In this document: positions 1 through 14,187 of the stretch, in pieces
Layout of the letters: each line of letters opens with the position of its first letter
Position numbering within the stretch: position 1 is the first letter of the stretch
Source: Arthrinium phaeospermum
Lineage: Eukaryota > Ascomycota > Sordariomycetes > Amphisphaeriales > Apiosporaceae
Reading direction: 5' to 3'
DNA: 64,000 nt
Assembly (NCBI GenBank): GCA_006503535.1
Contig: QYRS01000003.1
Coordinates: 2,232,001 to 2,296,000 of the forward strand
Position numbers and translations under genes: made by a program
The notes under the pieces: generated by a model
The model's database searches: none
What the model was told of the DNA's origin: nothing
What the model saw: the letters and a program-made list of their open reading frames with translations, nothing else

Positions 1-2144
1 CATAATGTCTCTCTGCCGATGCACCTCCTAGGTAGCCCACGAAAAGCAAAACTGTGGATAGCCCTACCGGCGCTGCTGGCAGGAAAAAGCAATTCGCCCG
101 GCAGGATCGAGCCAAAGGCCAGGCCGTCCGGCGCGGGGGCCGGGATGGCGTCGTCTCGCAGCTGCAGTAGCAGCAGCAGCTCGTTTAGAGCCCACCTAAA
201 AGAAGAAGAAAACCACAGCGCACGCGCGCACGCACACGCGCGAGAGGGAGGAGCAGGAGGTTAGAGCTACATGCTAGGGCTCTAGTTGCATCTGCGCTTT
301 GGCGTTGTTCTGGAGAGAGGGAGATGGGATTCGAGAGGGTTTCCCCTCGAACTCCAGCTGGCGGAATCGTGCAATGTCATTCCCCTAGGGCTAGTTGCTT
401 TGCTAGTTGGTCGCGAGGTCCGCTACCTCGCTTCAGCTACAATGCGTCGGTCCCGCAGAGTCGGCGACCTTAGTGATGCAAGTGCGTCCCTAGGCAGGCC
501 TGGCTCGTTATGTATCTCGAGCAAGTAGCCTGTCTCCCTGTGCCCATAGCGCTGGGGATGCTACCGACAGCGTGGTAGCGAGTTTAGCTTGTGCGAACCG
601 ATTTGTGTGTTGTTATCATTCACCAACTCAACCACCTGCCCTTCCTCCATGGTTGTACGGGCTCGGAGATTGAGGCCTCCTTCTTCCTGGTGTAACAGAA
701 CATTCTTTCGCCCGACTCTCTCGGCTCAGCGGATTATTCATTTCCACCACCCTCCGACTGATCTGCGCTCGGCGGCGGAGTTGCTGACATATAAGAAAAA
801 TGGCCTTGCCCGAACATTGTACGACAATGATGCCCTTTTCGAGAAGTCGCTTGACAGTGATCCGACCCCTGGAATGATTTACATGCACACTAGCCTAGTA
901 GTCCCCGAACACGTCGGTTTTAGCCTAATATCGCGGCGTAGTAAGGGAAACTCTGGAAAAGTACTTACCAGTTCAACGCTCCCATTTTCGGCAGATCTAC
1001 GAGCCCGTTAACCTATCACGCCATGGTATTTTCATCATTATCATCATCTTCTCCCTCCTCGGTTGGCCCTGACTGTTTAGCTCTGGTGTCAAGTTTAGAG
1101 GGTCACATTAGCGAGTAATACTAATGTCTAAGCACACCTTCGACTGACTGATGTAGGGTGTGCGAACTGCGAACCCCCCAATCCCTTCCCCCTCCTAGTG
1201 GCCTTCGCCCATTCAACCCATGTGCTCGCTAGAGCCTAGAGGAGGTCTGTGACCTCCCACCAACGTTTCGATAGGGTATGTAGGCAGGTGGCAGGTAAAC
1301 ACCAACCGACTATTGCCTTGGCATAGGGCCCGCGGCTGAAGACTAATATAGGTTAAGTCTATACGGTCTCAGCTTTACTGAAGCTACCATTCGCATTATC
1401 AACTCAGCTGGATGCGGACAACGGGCCGCTCCCCAGCACCCCCTAATTGGGCCGGATTACTTCTTTTCCCGTCTAATTCCGCGAGGACGTGTGGTGATCG
1501 ATCCAGCCCTACAATTGTCTGTGTGCGGCTACAGCCACCCCCATGCGCACCTTAACCGAGAAAGAGAGAGCGAGAGGATGTGTGGTGTCGTGTCATTACA
1601 TCACGGGCCCTTTTTCTTTTCCTTCCGCTGGTGGCTGGCTGGCTTCACTTGTGTGCTCACACTTCAAGTACGGGTTCTAGTTTTAAGACCTTTGTCCATC
1701 TTAATGGAGGCAGAAGAAAGACCCGTCCATCAGGCAGGCGGCCGCACTCCCGGCCGCAGTGATACCACGGGTGGTAGTATGTTATGTAGTTCTCAGACCT
1801 CTGGGTTTCATCAACGGCAGGGCCAAATCCAATTCTTGGACGACCAATTTAGAATGCCCATTCATGCAGGCCAATAGTATCTGCATGGGGGAGACTACGC
1901 GATGCACCACGACATACTATCACAATACCCACAGCACACCGGCGCTGGTGATGATGGAAATAATTATAGTAACGTATCAGCGGTAGGTAGGTGTGTGTAT
2001 GTACATGTGCACACATGCATACATAAGCGAAATAATACAATCCACACTCATCCCATCCATGGATCGATACTAGCCGTTGAGACGTATGTCGATCCCGCGT
2101 GCGTGCCGTAGGTGGCATGCGGCGCTACGGGGCATGGCCCACGC

Positions 2145-2169
2145 TTTTTTTTTTTTTTTTTTTTTTTTT
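2145..2169. repeat. poly-T tract (25 nt)
   Basis: An uninterrupted run of T is visible, flanked by GC-rich sequence. No gene lies nearby, so a poly-A tail of a retroposed sequence on the minus strand is possible, but no retroelement body is recognisable. Confidence 0.95.
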
Positions 2170-4666
2170 CTCGCTCGGCTTCTGTATGCAGGTCAAGGTG
2201 CAGCAGCCCAATACCACCACGCCAACCATTTCGATGAAGATCACGACCCAGTGCGCATGGCAATGCGAGGTGCAGAAGTGTGGGAATGCGAGGGACGAAG
2301 AGTTGGAGAGAAAGAAACAGACAAACAAGAAGAAGCACATGGATCGTCACCGGTTAGGGGTTGCGCAATCTAACAGGTGCCGTGCCGGTCGAATCATGTG
2401 CTCAGATCTGGCTTGCCCGAGTTTTACGGCAGTAGCAGCAGCAGCAGCCAGCCACGGGGGGCAAGAGAGGCACGCAGCCGCTGTCCAGTAGGTATAGGGC
2501 AGGTTTAGGTTTCGAAACGGCTTGTAGACAGTGCATGCATCAGGGCCTGCATTGTTCTCCCGCGGGCGTTTAAGAAGTGACGATATTACATGGCTCGATA
2601 CTATTGGGCACTTTGTACGACGCCCTCCAAAGATGTTGCCTATTGGTAAAGCGTCTCTAGATGCGCCGCAAGATACTGCCCCAGCAGGTAGGTAGACTTA
2701 CACGCACTTTTACAATTGACGCAGAGACATGCCTATTTTCCCTACATGCTTCCATGAATAGAACGTATGTCTGAAATGTACCTAAGGCGGTGTCACCCCC
2801 ACTCCAATGCAAATATCTACTACTACATACCTAGGTAACCACCGTACCTAATCACCCACATAGTCGAAGTGATGAATTTGCTTCCTCGGCAGACATCAGT
2901 CGGTGCGCTGCTACGGAGGCAATCCGGAGCGCGCGACACCGCTAAGGAGAGGAGGGCTGGATAGATGCGCGGATCTCATGCGGGGAGCGCACCACCGCTC
3001 GTCATCGACTCCGGGCTTGCATAGCATAGCCTCCTTGCTAAACGCACAAATCAGTGGATGAGAGGCCACACGCCCATCGTCGGACTTAACGCTGCGTGTC
3101 TTGGAAATGTTTAATCGCTCACCCGTGGCACACTGCGTACAGAAGAGGCAGGTATGTAGATGCGATAGGCCTGTAGTTGTTTTTTGGGGCAGAGAGTACG
3201 GTAATGGATGCATTACGTGTTGCTGACTGTGGGATGAGCGAGTCTCATATGTAATAGATAGAGGGTAGGCTAGGGAGAGAGGTTACACAACGGCAACGGG
3301 TGCGCTCATGTTTGTCCATGCAGATTTCGTAATCAATATGAGTAAAGTATGTCTCCAAAGGCCCCTGGTCATTTACACATATACTGTAATCAACTGCTGT
3401 CTGAACTTGAGAGGTTGGTGGTGATATGCTGCAGGGCAATACTGAGCCGGTAGGTACTCCGTAGGGCTACTCCGTAGGGAAGCACCTGTCAGCGAGAGGT
3501 ACCGGCAATGCGTGTGTAAGAGGGAAAACCCGCACGACCCTACAAGGCTGATTTGATTCAGCTACAGTGAGTCTCGGATCGCCAAAGCAGCTCCCCTTTC
3601 GAGCGAAACGTGCCTCTGTTGCTCCTGCAGTGCGATGGCTGTGTCCCCCAAATATGCAGCTCACACGAGGTCTTGTGTACTGCAGATTGGTCGATTGGTG
3701 TGGAAGAGTACGGAGTACTACCTAGTATGTATGCCCAGAGCATGTACGGGCATGTACGTGCATTATGTGATACAGACCACAAAAGACTCTTTCTTGTGCG
3801 TGTGTCCCCGGCCTTTTCGACCGCCGAAACGGCCGCTCTTACTCCGAATTGATCCAAAGTGAGCAGGACTCAGTGCTCCGAGGGGCTCTGGGGGGTCATC
3901 ATGTCGACTGCCGCCTTGCATTCATTTACATGAGAGTTTCCTGATTCATCGTCAACGGGCAACGGCGATACGTCGCTTTTGCGCACTCTGACCATCTTAC
4001 TCTGCATTGGTATTTTGCCTCCAATTCGCCGACGCTGTAGTAGCAGCAAGTGAGCTTACATTGCGCCAACGCCTTACTCAGATCTCTGCTCAAGATCGAC
4101 TCTTCTTTCAACACGAGAGACCGATGCCGGGCGCATCGAATGACTACCGGAGCAGGGATCTACTCCAATGGCATCGCCTAAATCCCTATGGGCATGCTGA
4201 TTGAAAGCCTCAGCCGCTGAGATGATGCACGAAAATGTTGCATTCCGCCCGCCGAGTTCCAAGGCAGTGGCAAACGCCCTTCGTACGAGAATAGTGCCAA
4301 TAATCAATAGTCGCATGGTATAATCTATCTGTCTGACGCTGGATATGATAGATTTTTCCAGCACTTCATCAGCCGCTTTGAGACCGCCAGTCTTTGCGTC
4401 GCCCAGCTAGCAGCAGTATCATTTCAGCCCCACCATCCCACTAACACCCGCCAGATCTACCTTCTGCTGGCTGTGAACGATACAAGACAGGTAAAGATGG
4501 GTGTATACATTCCTGCACAATACGGTACATGCAATACTTTGCGGTACTTGCCGGCGTGACGGTGAAATGGGATTCGCATTTAGCAGCCGCCGGGAAAACT
4601 TGTCCCGGTGACAAATTTCAGGTTGGACGTTAAGACTTGCTGTGTAGTATTGATTGAGGCGACGAC

Positions 4667-4683
4667 TGGTGGTGGTGGTGGTG
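4667..4683. repeat. TGG trinucleotide microsatellite
   Basis: Five to six consecutive TGG units in non-coding sequence. Confidence 0.85.
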
Positions 4684-7600
4684 TTTGAATACCACCGGAA
4701 TAACACATGGACTACCTACGGTAAGGTAACAGCTCTTTAGCCGATATCTCTGCCTGCTTGCTGGACAGACACCCCCCTTTGGATTATTGGAGCGGCCGAG
4801 ACCCAGACCCAAACGTCCGAGTCACGAGACCGCGTGGCACCGAGGCACCGCACCCGGGCTGACGCGCGCTGGGCTAGCCTTTCAGTTCCTACACTAACAC
4901 GAGCTTGACCTGACGGACGGGGCGGGTATCGAGTTAGCGCCGTGCCAGGGCCCCCGCGGAAACACACCGCGCGGAGAAAGGGCTGGGCTGGAACTGCCTT
5001 GCGCTCAGCTCGCAACGGCGGCGAATAGAGTTCCTGCTAGACAGGCTCCAGGCACCTCGTCATCTTGAGTGGTTCGTCTTTCTCTGCTCGTTAGAGAATT
5101 TCATTCGGAAGGGGCCTTGGCGGTGCGCCCGTCTCCCCGTCCGCCCGCCCGCTTACAGTACATACCACAATGCGAAAGGGGGATCGTCGTTTTTCAACAC
5201 TCCACCCGTCTTACTCTCCCCCCTCTCTCCCTTCTCTCTGTCAACCCTTTGCCCTCTTGCTCGCTTGTCGCCAATCGCTCCTCTCAGCACTTGGCCAGCT
5301 TGCAGTCTGCTCGTCGAATCGAAATGTGCAACCGCCTGCCTCTGCTTCGTGGTACTGTGCTGGAGGAGCCCCAGCTAGGCCCCAACCTACCTAGTCGGTG
5401 GACTGACGTCTGGGAAAATAGTGGACTCGGCGCCAACCCGTAACCGATAGTAACGTGAGACGAACTGCCGGAGATTGAAGGTGCTCCTCGTCAAGCCAAG
5501 CCCAGCGCCTTGCTGAGCGAGTGTATGTGTGTGTCGTGTGTGCATTTACGGAATTACGGGATTTCGCTGTTGGCCCTTCCTCTCCAGGGCACCCGTCCCG
5601 ACCCAGCCGTATTCCGCCGAGATGGGCTTGCGCTGTTGGCGCTGGCGTCGTTACATTCTGCCTGCTGTATGTAGGGGCGGCCCCCTTTTTCCCATTGCCC
5701 ATCCGATCCGCCAAGTGCACACACGGCGAGCTAATGATCATTACCAACCCTACGCGACTTTTTTGACCGCTAATCGTTGCCCTTTTGCACGCGACAGCCG
5801 GTGAGTGCCGGTTCAGGTGCCGGGCCTAGTGGGAAGGAGGGCTGGCGTGGGCAAATTGGATGCCGCACGATCTTCGCACGACTGCACGCAGCAGGCAGGT
5901 TGCGAAACAGGACTCTCCCTGTTCCCTGGACGGGAGTGAAGATCATTGTTTACTTACTACTGCTGCTACTAGGCGAACAACGTGTCGTGTCGACATAACT
6001 ATGGGATAGGGTCATCTTCAAAGTGGCTCTTGACCCATCCACACACCGTTATACGCATACCCTACCGACACCATGGTAATGGGGCTAAATCGGCGGCTGC
6101 TGTTGGCGGCTTCTTCGTCTTCTTCGCTTTCTTGTTGTTGTACCACATTACTGTTCGTATGCCGTGAAGCCCGAATAAGCACCAGCTGTGTGGGAGGAGA
6201 AGATCAGCCAGTATTACAAGGCGCTGCACTACATCCAGCTGTGATCACGAGCGAATACAGTAAGGCAATATCCAGTAGTTCGGTGCTGAAAACGAGGGGG
6301 CCAAGGGAAAGGTTTGGCGGCCTTGGGACTATCGATCAGCCTTATCACGCAGTCATTTTGTTAGGTACTGGTGCCATCCTTGTCGGCGTCCCTCAGCCCT
6401 TCTGGAACATTTCCTTTTTGGCAGGCGGCCAATCACCGTTGCACCTCCCCACCCACACCACAGGACACCTTCAGGCCCTTTTCATCATCTTGCATTTTTC
6501 GCGGTTCCTCTTCAACTGGCACTAACTGGTCGGGTTTTCCCGATGCACACACACTCTCTCTCTATCAGAGGACGCAGCCAAGGTGCTAACGGCATGGCCG
6601 TCCGTCCCATAGCGTACGCGCGCATAACACAATGCAGAAGTATTGGGCATGCTCACGTATCGATTGATTTTGATGGATTGATGGTCATCTTTGGCCGCAT
6701 CCTTTTTTGGTTGTTGATGCCGAATGATGTTGGTAGGTGCCAATTAGTTGTTGTTGATGCGGCTCTTGGCAGAAATTACGTACTCGATTCGGGCCAGACG
6801 CTTCGCCTTTCAATCGGGGGGGGCCATCAACCATACGACGTAGCATCTGGTTCAACCACCACTCCACCAACAACCGAGGCATCCATCCTGTTGCGCCGCA
6901 CAGAAACTTATGCGCTGATTGCACCGAGATGATGCCTGCTAGTTGCACATGTTTGACATATTCCCTGAAACGTAGGATGGATGATCTCCCCCCAAAAACA
7001 GCCTTTTCTGTCGGCGCATGTATCTCGAGGTACACCGACTCTGGTTGCATTCTCCCTTCTTGACCTTTCCCCCCCCCACGACGACAAAAAGGCGAGCGAG
7101 CCAAAAAAGCATGGTTGCATTGGGGCCAATCTCCATACCTCCGGTCCGAATATGCAAGCGCACATCCTGCGTGCTACTCCTGCTACATACTGGACTTGCC
7201 CTTTTTGTTTTTGCTATATCGATCCCTTTCATTAGTGCCACGAGTGCTAGGCTCGGGGATCTCGTCCAGCTAGCAAGCCAGCCAACGGGCCACCTACCTG
7301 CGTTGGCCAGCGGGTGCACCTGCTTTGCTGGCCGTCACCAATGGCAACGAGGCTCGGCGGAGAGAGCGTCTAGGGGTTGATGCCCACGAGCTGCTGTCAT
7401 CTCGGCGGAATGGGGGCGTCGTCCAAATACAGCTTATGATGTCAGGAGATGCAATCAGCAGCACATAAGGTTTGGCAAAAAGTGGCTGGGCGAGCCAGGG
7501 GAGACCCAAATGCCGGACACACCCATTACCAGCGCCCATTATGCCGGAGTTCGAAGGCGCCCCCATGGCAGTCTTCGAAACTGGGATGGGTCTTTTCCCT

Positions 7601-8397
7601 GCGGCCTTACTCAGGAAACAGACAACCGCCAAGCCAGAGGAATGGGGTGGGGGAGCGGGCTCCAGTTGCGATCCCAGGGGCTCAAATACGGGACTCAGTA
7701 CCACGGTACGCCGCAACTTTGGTGCACTTATAGATCCCTATTATTGCTAGCAGGGCCGGATTCTTGGCCAGGAGGCCGGGCATTGCCAACAATCGAGAAA
7801 AGAACGCTATGGCGAGAAGGAGTTAAGTACCTCCATAGAAGCCAAACCCGCCGATCTTTCGTAGCAGCCAGCAGCCTCTCTCTGGCTGTCTCCGACCCGA
7901 CAGGGCAGGGCTACCCGGTGGGGGCTCCGGACATCAGACCTGCTGGATGGCAAGTCGGCTAAGCCGCATGCGGTGTCTTCGCCCGCGATCCTCGAGTCAA
8001 AAATCCGGGCACTTTCCGTCCATGTCATGTCACGAAACGCCTAACACACCACACACACACCTCTCAGGATTGGGCTCGACGGAACTTGCCAGGCGCACCG
8101 CCCGCCGCCCAGATGAAGAACGGCCAGGGCCCTATCATGCGAAAAGTTCCTGCCTTCCATGCCCCCGGGTGCTACCTTCGGTTACGGTAGACGTTTGTAG
8201 TCGGCGACTACTTGTACACGCCGTGACAAGGCTTATTATTATTAGTTACGGGGGAGTCATGATATATGACACGGGTGTTTGTCACAAAGAAATGATGCCC
8301 ATTACCGTGACCCCCCTTTGTATGCATGTATGTACGATGAGGATGACGACCGCCCACCGTCGTTCTGCGTGGATATGCCCGGATTTGGGTCATTGCG

Positions 8398-8447
8398 CCT
8401 TGACCTGACCTTGACCTTGAACGGACCTTGACCTTGCTTGACCTGAA
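8398..8447. repeat. imperfect CCTTGA/TTGACC short tandem repeat
   Basis: About 50 bp built from repeats of CCTTGA and TTGACC, interrupted by AACGGA and a single-unit variation. No gene overlaps it convincingly. Confidence 0.75.
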
Positions 8448-11400
8448 GCCTTACGGCGTGCATGGGAGAAGGGGGCCGTTCAGACGAATCGGCCGCGGAG
8501 GCACTGAGGCATCCCACCCGGCCCACGTCCCTCTCTACACACACACCCTCCCCTGGTCGGCATGGGCTTCTGTCTCTCTCTCGTCCCGCAGGCTGATCTG
8601 ATGCTTCGCGGCACGGAAAGAGCAGAATCCAGTAGGTAACAGGATCCGCAGCTTGTCGTCGTTAGCAGAAAGCTAATTTTGCTTTGTTTGAAACGTGGTG
8701 ACCAACTCGCTCGGGTGCGGCCCGGTCGTTATCTTGATGATACACTTGGGATCTCGGACGGGAGTCCGAGTGGTGAGCGAGCAGTAGGTAGCATAGGTAT
8801 TCGATAGTTTGCCTTTTCTCGGTGAATATGTCGGTGGAACTCGTCACGTTGGCAAGTTGACCGTCGGATTTGCGCATGTAGTAGTACAGTAGGTGAAAGT
8901 GTTATGGTATTGCTGGGTAGACCACATATGGCTTTGGCCTTGGTCAGCATGCATTGGCGTGGACTGCATAGCCTCAGTCCGAACGGGCCCTTACTCGCGC
9001 ACGGAGCGGGGAATTCGGTTGATAGCGAGCATTGGTTGTTATTATTATAGTCTCATTGAGGATATATGTCTCGATTTATCGATTATGCTGGCGGATGAGG
9101 GGACCAGGGTCGGGGTATCAGACTGTTCACGGTTTACGTAAGCTCTTGGGGCGACTATACAAAACCCCTATACCTGAAAATCAAGGGGTAAGATCCGAAA
9201 TATCAACCGATGGTCTATTGAGAACCGCAGCACGGCAAGGTCAATTCTTTTGTAGCAGAATAGTTGTTAGTATGGAGAACTGTGTGGTGCTATTACCTTG
9301 TAATGTTACACCTTCAGATAGAGGAATTAACAGACCGTCATGGCAGGCGAGTGGCTCACAAGCCGGGTCCGGCTCAACGTCCCCCCATGACAGCCTCCGA
9401 TGCCAGGGTTGTCCTGTATAGAAGGAATAGGAAACTCCAACTAGTGAGTTCGTTGTATATACCATGAGCATGCAATTAGAAGATTCCACGGAAGCTAGGT
9501 GAACCGTGACATGATGGGCCAGTTAGGGGTTGCTATCATGATGATACGTGACCTACCTACTTGTCTATGATATGTCTCGTTGGACAACAACATAAAGCCT
9601 ACGATTTGGCTGTTGTATAGTAAGCATGCAATACAATCTTCGCTATTGAAACATCGTACTAGCTTCAAGTCTTTCGAACGGAGGGTATTAAGTTATTGTG
9701 ATCCCAATCAGAATAATATATGACGAGGAAACTTGTATCATAATATATTTCGTCGGTTTAGTATACTTCAAGGCTATAGAATCGTCTTACTAAGAACGGC
9801 GTTGTCTCGGGTATCACATGTACAGCTGGTGTGAGGGCCTGGCCTGTGAGGCTTACCCCTTTATTGCCCAAATTACTTCCATATGTCGGCTATTTCCTGA
9901 TGTATCAGAGTAGCTGCAGCAGCATCTGGACGTGAAGGTGATATTAATAGCACCATAATATCAGGTACGTGTTACTTGATACAACAAGCAAAGTCAAGTC
10001 CCTGTACTCCCAGATGGCTAATAAGTAGAGAGTGTTTTAGCCACTGATGGTAGCTATATAAAAAGCCACCCGAAACCGCAATAGGGGGCGCCCTGCAGCC
10101 CATCTTACGATTAACAAAGAAGCCTTCTTGCGTGCTCGGATCTCGATGTAACGGCGCGGTAACAAGCATGTATCGAAGCACACCGGTTGAGCTGTCATGC
10201 ATAGGTCATGTATATCACGGCCTAGAAGCGCCGAGGCGCCGTAAGCCGCCGCAAATCGAATAGGGGGAGGTGTACAGCACGGGAAAGGCAGGAGCCTACT
10301 CGTATATCGGGATATAGGGTGTGTCATTTCAAGAATCCGCGCCCAAGAATATCAGGGGCTCTCCCTCTCGGGAAGCCAGATAAAGCAAGCCAGGTCCGAT
10401 TGGGGTCCGCGTCGTGGAACGACAACGAACAATAATGATCTTCCTCGACCGCAAGGGATGACTACGGACCACAAAGCGGATTGCTGCTGCAAGTTTCGCG
10501 TGTGCTCCCCGAACACCGCTTCTCTTCGACCGCGGCAAACAAAGCACCCCTCCCCTCGCGAGTTACCGTTTTGCCATTGGTTGGGCTCTATAGTCAGATG
10601 AGCATGTATTTGATGTGTTGTTACTTGGGGGCCGTAATAGTATCTTCCGTCCCAACAAATGACTATTATTAGAAACTCGCTTCCCCGCCTTTCCACCACT
10701 TCTTCAGTATCTTGTTCCAGTATATATGCGCCAGAAAGGGATGCCTGGAAACAGTCACACATCCCAAGTTTGGGCCAAAACAGCCATCACACAGCGGCAA
10801 ACACACAGGTGTACAGCCCATTTCTTGTGTGTGTGTGTATCTGGGGTTATTTTGGGCTTTTCTTTCGCTAACCCTTGCCGTTTCCTGCAGGGGGTGAAAC
10901 CTTTCGACAGCCAGTTCGGGAAAAGGAACACAAAAGTGGTCTAAGGCCTTTAAGGCTGAGAAGGATTTTGGAAGGATTCATAGTCGTCCACCACCTACCC
11001 GAAGCAGCCACACACAACCACGGTCACTACCACCCCCATCCCTTAGCTCGCTATGTAGACGCTCCTTCAGCCTTAAGGCTAGGCCGCATCTGGATCTCTG
11101 TTCGTTCTTCCCATCCGAGGAACATGGGGAGGGAGGGGATATGTAAGCAGAGCGCGAGAGAGCCAAGGTGGTGGGAACGGTACCCAACCACACGGTAGCC
11201 TAGTCAGCCCCCTGCGCGAGGCTAGTAGCCAGTAGCAGCTCGCGCATTTCGGTGCCGAGGAATCCTTCGCAAAACAATATGATATGATAGATGATAGCGT
11301 GTAAGAGAGCGGGGGAGTAGTCGGTTCAAACCGCCGACATCCCCATCACATAACACAACAGAGCAGAAGTGATAGGCAGTAACATGCTAGCAATTGGCGG

Positions 11401-12824
11401 TGAATTGTTGCGAGTTGCGATAGATCATCTTGTCTTGTGCGAGGTCGCATTGTTGCTTGGAATCAGTATCTAATCGAGGCAGCTGGGTATCAGCCACAGG
11501 GGTAATTAGTTGTGTTGCATTCCCTGTCCGCGCCCTACTTGCATCAGATCCTAGTAGCCTGCTCCCCAGCATTCGGCGACGGCAGGCACTGGATGGGGAG
11601 CTCGTTGCTTGCTTGCTCACTTCTGACTGGACTGACTGGCGAGGCGTGGGCTAAAGACGGAACCAATACCTACCTCACAAATACGTCTGCACCCAAGAGC
11701 CCGGAGAAAGAGGCAGCAGGGGCATTGCGTGTATGTGCAATAGACGGAGCACGTGGGTCAGTATTCTCAAGCAAGGCTAGACATTGCGACGATTGCAGCT
11801 TGTTGGCATGCATGCAATCCTTCCGAGGACAGTCACGGTTCCTTCCTTCGTCCTCTACTCCGTATACGTACCCAATGTGTCATTACCCCGGGGGCTCTGC
11901 GTGCTTGTTTCGCCGTACAACGACAGCACAGTACACGCTCCGAAGGAATAGGACGGGCATCTTGTTCTGTTACGCACACCTCCCCTCGCGAGGGTAGAAT
12001 CACCCTGGCCCCAGAAAAAAAAGACCTTGGCCTGCGGCACAGCAAGAGGCGTTGATCTCGGTGGATGGCTCCAATGCACGGATGGGCAGCCGCAGAAGCG
12101 AAAGTACATACCGCCCTCCAGGTACGGCATAGCACCCATAATTGCGGCACGGCATCTTCGCGGTAGTATCCAATGGCGTGGCATACCAAATGATACTCGG
12201 CTGCAGTAGGTGGATGCATGTGAACGTGGGCTGTTGATGGAAGAACCGAACGGAGAAACTCCAGGATTGCGCCGAAACAATTACCGTATTTGGGCGGCGT
12301 GTACTATCTCGTCTTCATTTTCGGGTTTCTTGCCTGCATTAGACAATATGTTGAATAACTGCGCCGAATGTGGTTGTATTTCTAACCTGTAAGCTGAACC
12401 CCTTTGAAGCTTCCCCAGTAGGCATCATGTGCGGCGCCGCTGAGATACGGAACTGCTTCCGAGCTCGAGGTTGAGTTACGTTCACCAAGAACGGATGGTG
12501 CCGATAGAACATACATACTGGGGACTGGACGAACCTGATAAACTCGCGATGAGTCCGAGCCTACGTTTCTGTGGCCGCTCTCAATAAACCAGCCGAAGGA
12601 TGTTGAAGCCAATACCACAGCGACCCCTTATCTGACCGGCCGCAGTCCAACTCAGCTCAACAAAGCTATCTGCTGTAATGCTGCAACGTCCTTTTGACTG
12701 GATGTGAGGTAGCAACTGTGCAGCACAAGCTGTACATCGAAAGCACAAGCAGATGTATCGGTGATAATTCCGAACGAAGCAGCCCTCAACTACGGGTCGA
12801 CCACTCACCAGAAACCCGGTTGGT

Positions 12825-13494
12825 TTACCGTATCCCGCCCGCACCTATTCGGCCGGTCGTATGGGAGGATGACTCAAACGGCGATGGGCCACTTGCAACC
12901 TCGGACCCGGCCATCTCAGCGGCAGCATGTACATGAACAATACATCCCCACCCGGGCCGTAATCGTGCATTAGGGGTTTCCTGATGTGGATAGCAGATCA
13001 CCTCTTGGACTTGGGGTTGACCCAGACGCAGGGTGATAGACTCAACAGATGACGCCGCTGTGCCGTATGTTCCTCCTAAAGCCATGACACTATCAGAAGG
13101 AATGAGGCACATGCGGCTCGGGCCTACATAGGTCGTAACTTTGCTGGCCAACGCACGAACATTGCGCTCGGAGGCACTAAATCCCCGAAGGAGGAATGCG
13201 ACCCTTCCTTTGGGTTGTGGCCGGCGTACGATCGGCCTTCGAAGCGGCGCATAGCAGGAAGCTCGGGTGACCGATCCCGGCGGAAGAACAGGGAAAATAA
13301 TGAGCGTTTGGCATTTCGTAGGCCGAAGTGATGGCTTTTGACTTCGACCCTCACAAGGGTTTCTTCGTGACCTTGGCTCAGCATGAACATGAGAAAGCAG
13401 CGAGGACTCTCCGCTGCGCTATGAGATTGATGAAATTTCATGTTCGGGAGCGGTTGCAATACCTCGAAGGCGCTCGGAACAGGTAGCTCTCCAT
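12825..13494 (-). pseudogene. possible decayed gene, unknown function
   Basis: One minus-strand frame is open for 198 codons (13418 down to 12825), clearly longer than the background in this block. A second frame between about 13440 and 13175 also reads protein-like, with a small exon starting MESYLF at 13494 that could splice into it (donor GTATTG, acceptor CATAG). The two protein-like frames would join if one C were restored near 13173. No domain is recognised and there is no intact start-to-stop model. This is either a decayed gene or chance; the evidence is length and composition only. Confidence 0.22.
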
Positions 13495-14187
13495 CTTGAT
13501 TGCATCAACATAAGCAAGGAACCTAGCAAGCGACCGCATGAATAAACCTCCGCCGACAGCACCTGTCTTGATTGTTCCGCTTACTCCAGATTGCGACAGT
13601 GGAATAAACGAGTACTGCTGTAATAATCTTCTGTTGAAGTTCTGGTTCCAGAGGAGACTTGGCCGGTTTATTCTCGCAGGGATTTGCTAGGTACCTAAGA
13701 CGGTCTTTGCATTGAATTTCATGGACCAAAGGAGGGATTGACCCGGTGCTCTACAGTTAATGAATACTGGGATCAATAGAAAGATCGAATGAGCACAGGA
13801 GCTATCTACAACATGGAGAGGTGTAAAATGGCAACTGCTATTGAATGTTGATGTCGCACCTGCTTAAGTGGAAATCTGCCCGCGTGGCTGAAAAAGTTGT
13901 GGCACGCTAATGGTGGCTTCTGTGCAGGTGTCACCACCACTAACGGCAACGGGCCTCACCACCAACTGTCTAAGTACGGAAGCAGGTGCATACACCTCTC
14001 GAACGCTCAGGCGCAAACTTGCTCAGCATCTGACTCTCCCTCCACGCACTGCTACTTTAAACGAGGAAAAGCATCACCATTGTTTTTTCCCTATCTCTTC
14101 GTCAAAGGACTCTTCCGCCTACTTCTTCCGGTCAGAGCAAGCATCCCAGCTAGAAGTCCCACTCAGTGGGCAAACTACGTCCCTACC

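Larger units (their letters stand above)
1..13890. other. long gene-poor intergenic block
   Basis: Nearly 14 kb without a reading frame that shows a recognisable domain, coherent exon structure or coding-type composition. Open frames here are mostly 60-160 codons, overlap on both strands and are rich in residues typical of chance translation. The block holds simple repeats (T-run at 2145-2169, TGG repeats at 4667-4683, TTGACC repeats near 8.4 kb), many TAGGTA/TACCTA words, a mildly AT-rich stretch around 9.5-10.05 kb and a possible gene relic at 12.8-13.5 kb. No terminal repeats, transposase, reverse transcriptase or telomere repeat are visible. Non-coding RNAs cannot be excluded by eye. Confidence 0.6.

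Noticed and set aside
6073..6525. 150-codon open frame starting MVMGLNRR
   Set aside because: No domain, codon pattern dominated by a TTC/TCT-rich stretch, and overlapped by equally long frames.
7294..7716. 140-codon open frame on the minus strand
   Set aside because: Overlapped by 90-150-codon frames on the other strand and lacking any recognisable feature.
11320..11345. T-arm-like GTCGGTTCAAAC near 11.3 kb
   Set aside because: The 3' half of the stem is wrong by two positions and no other tRNA arms are present.
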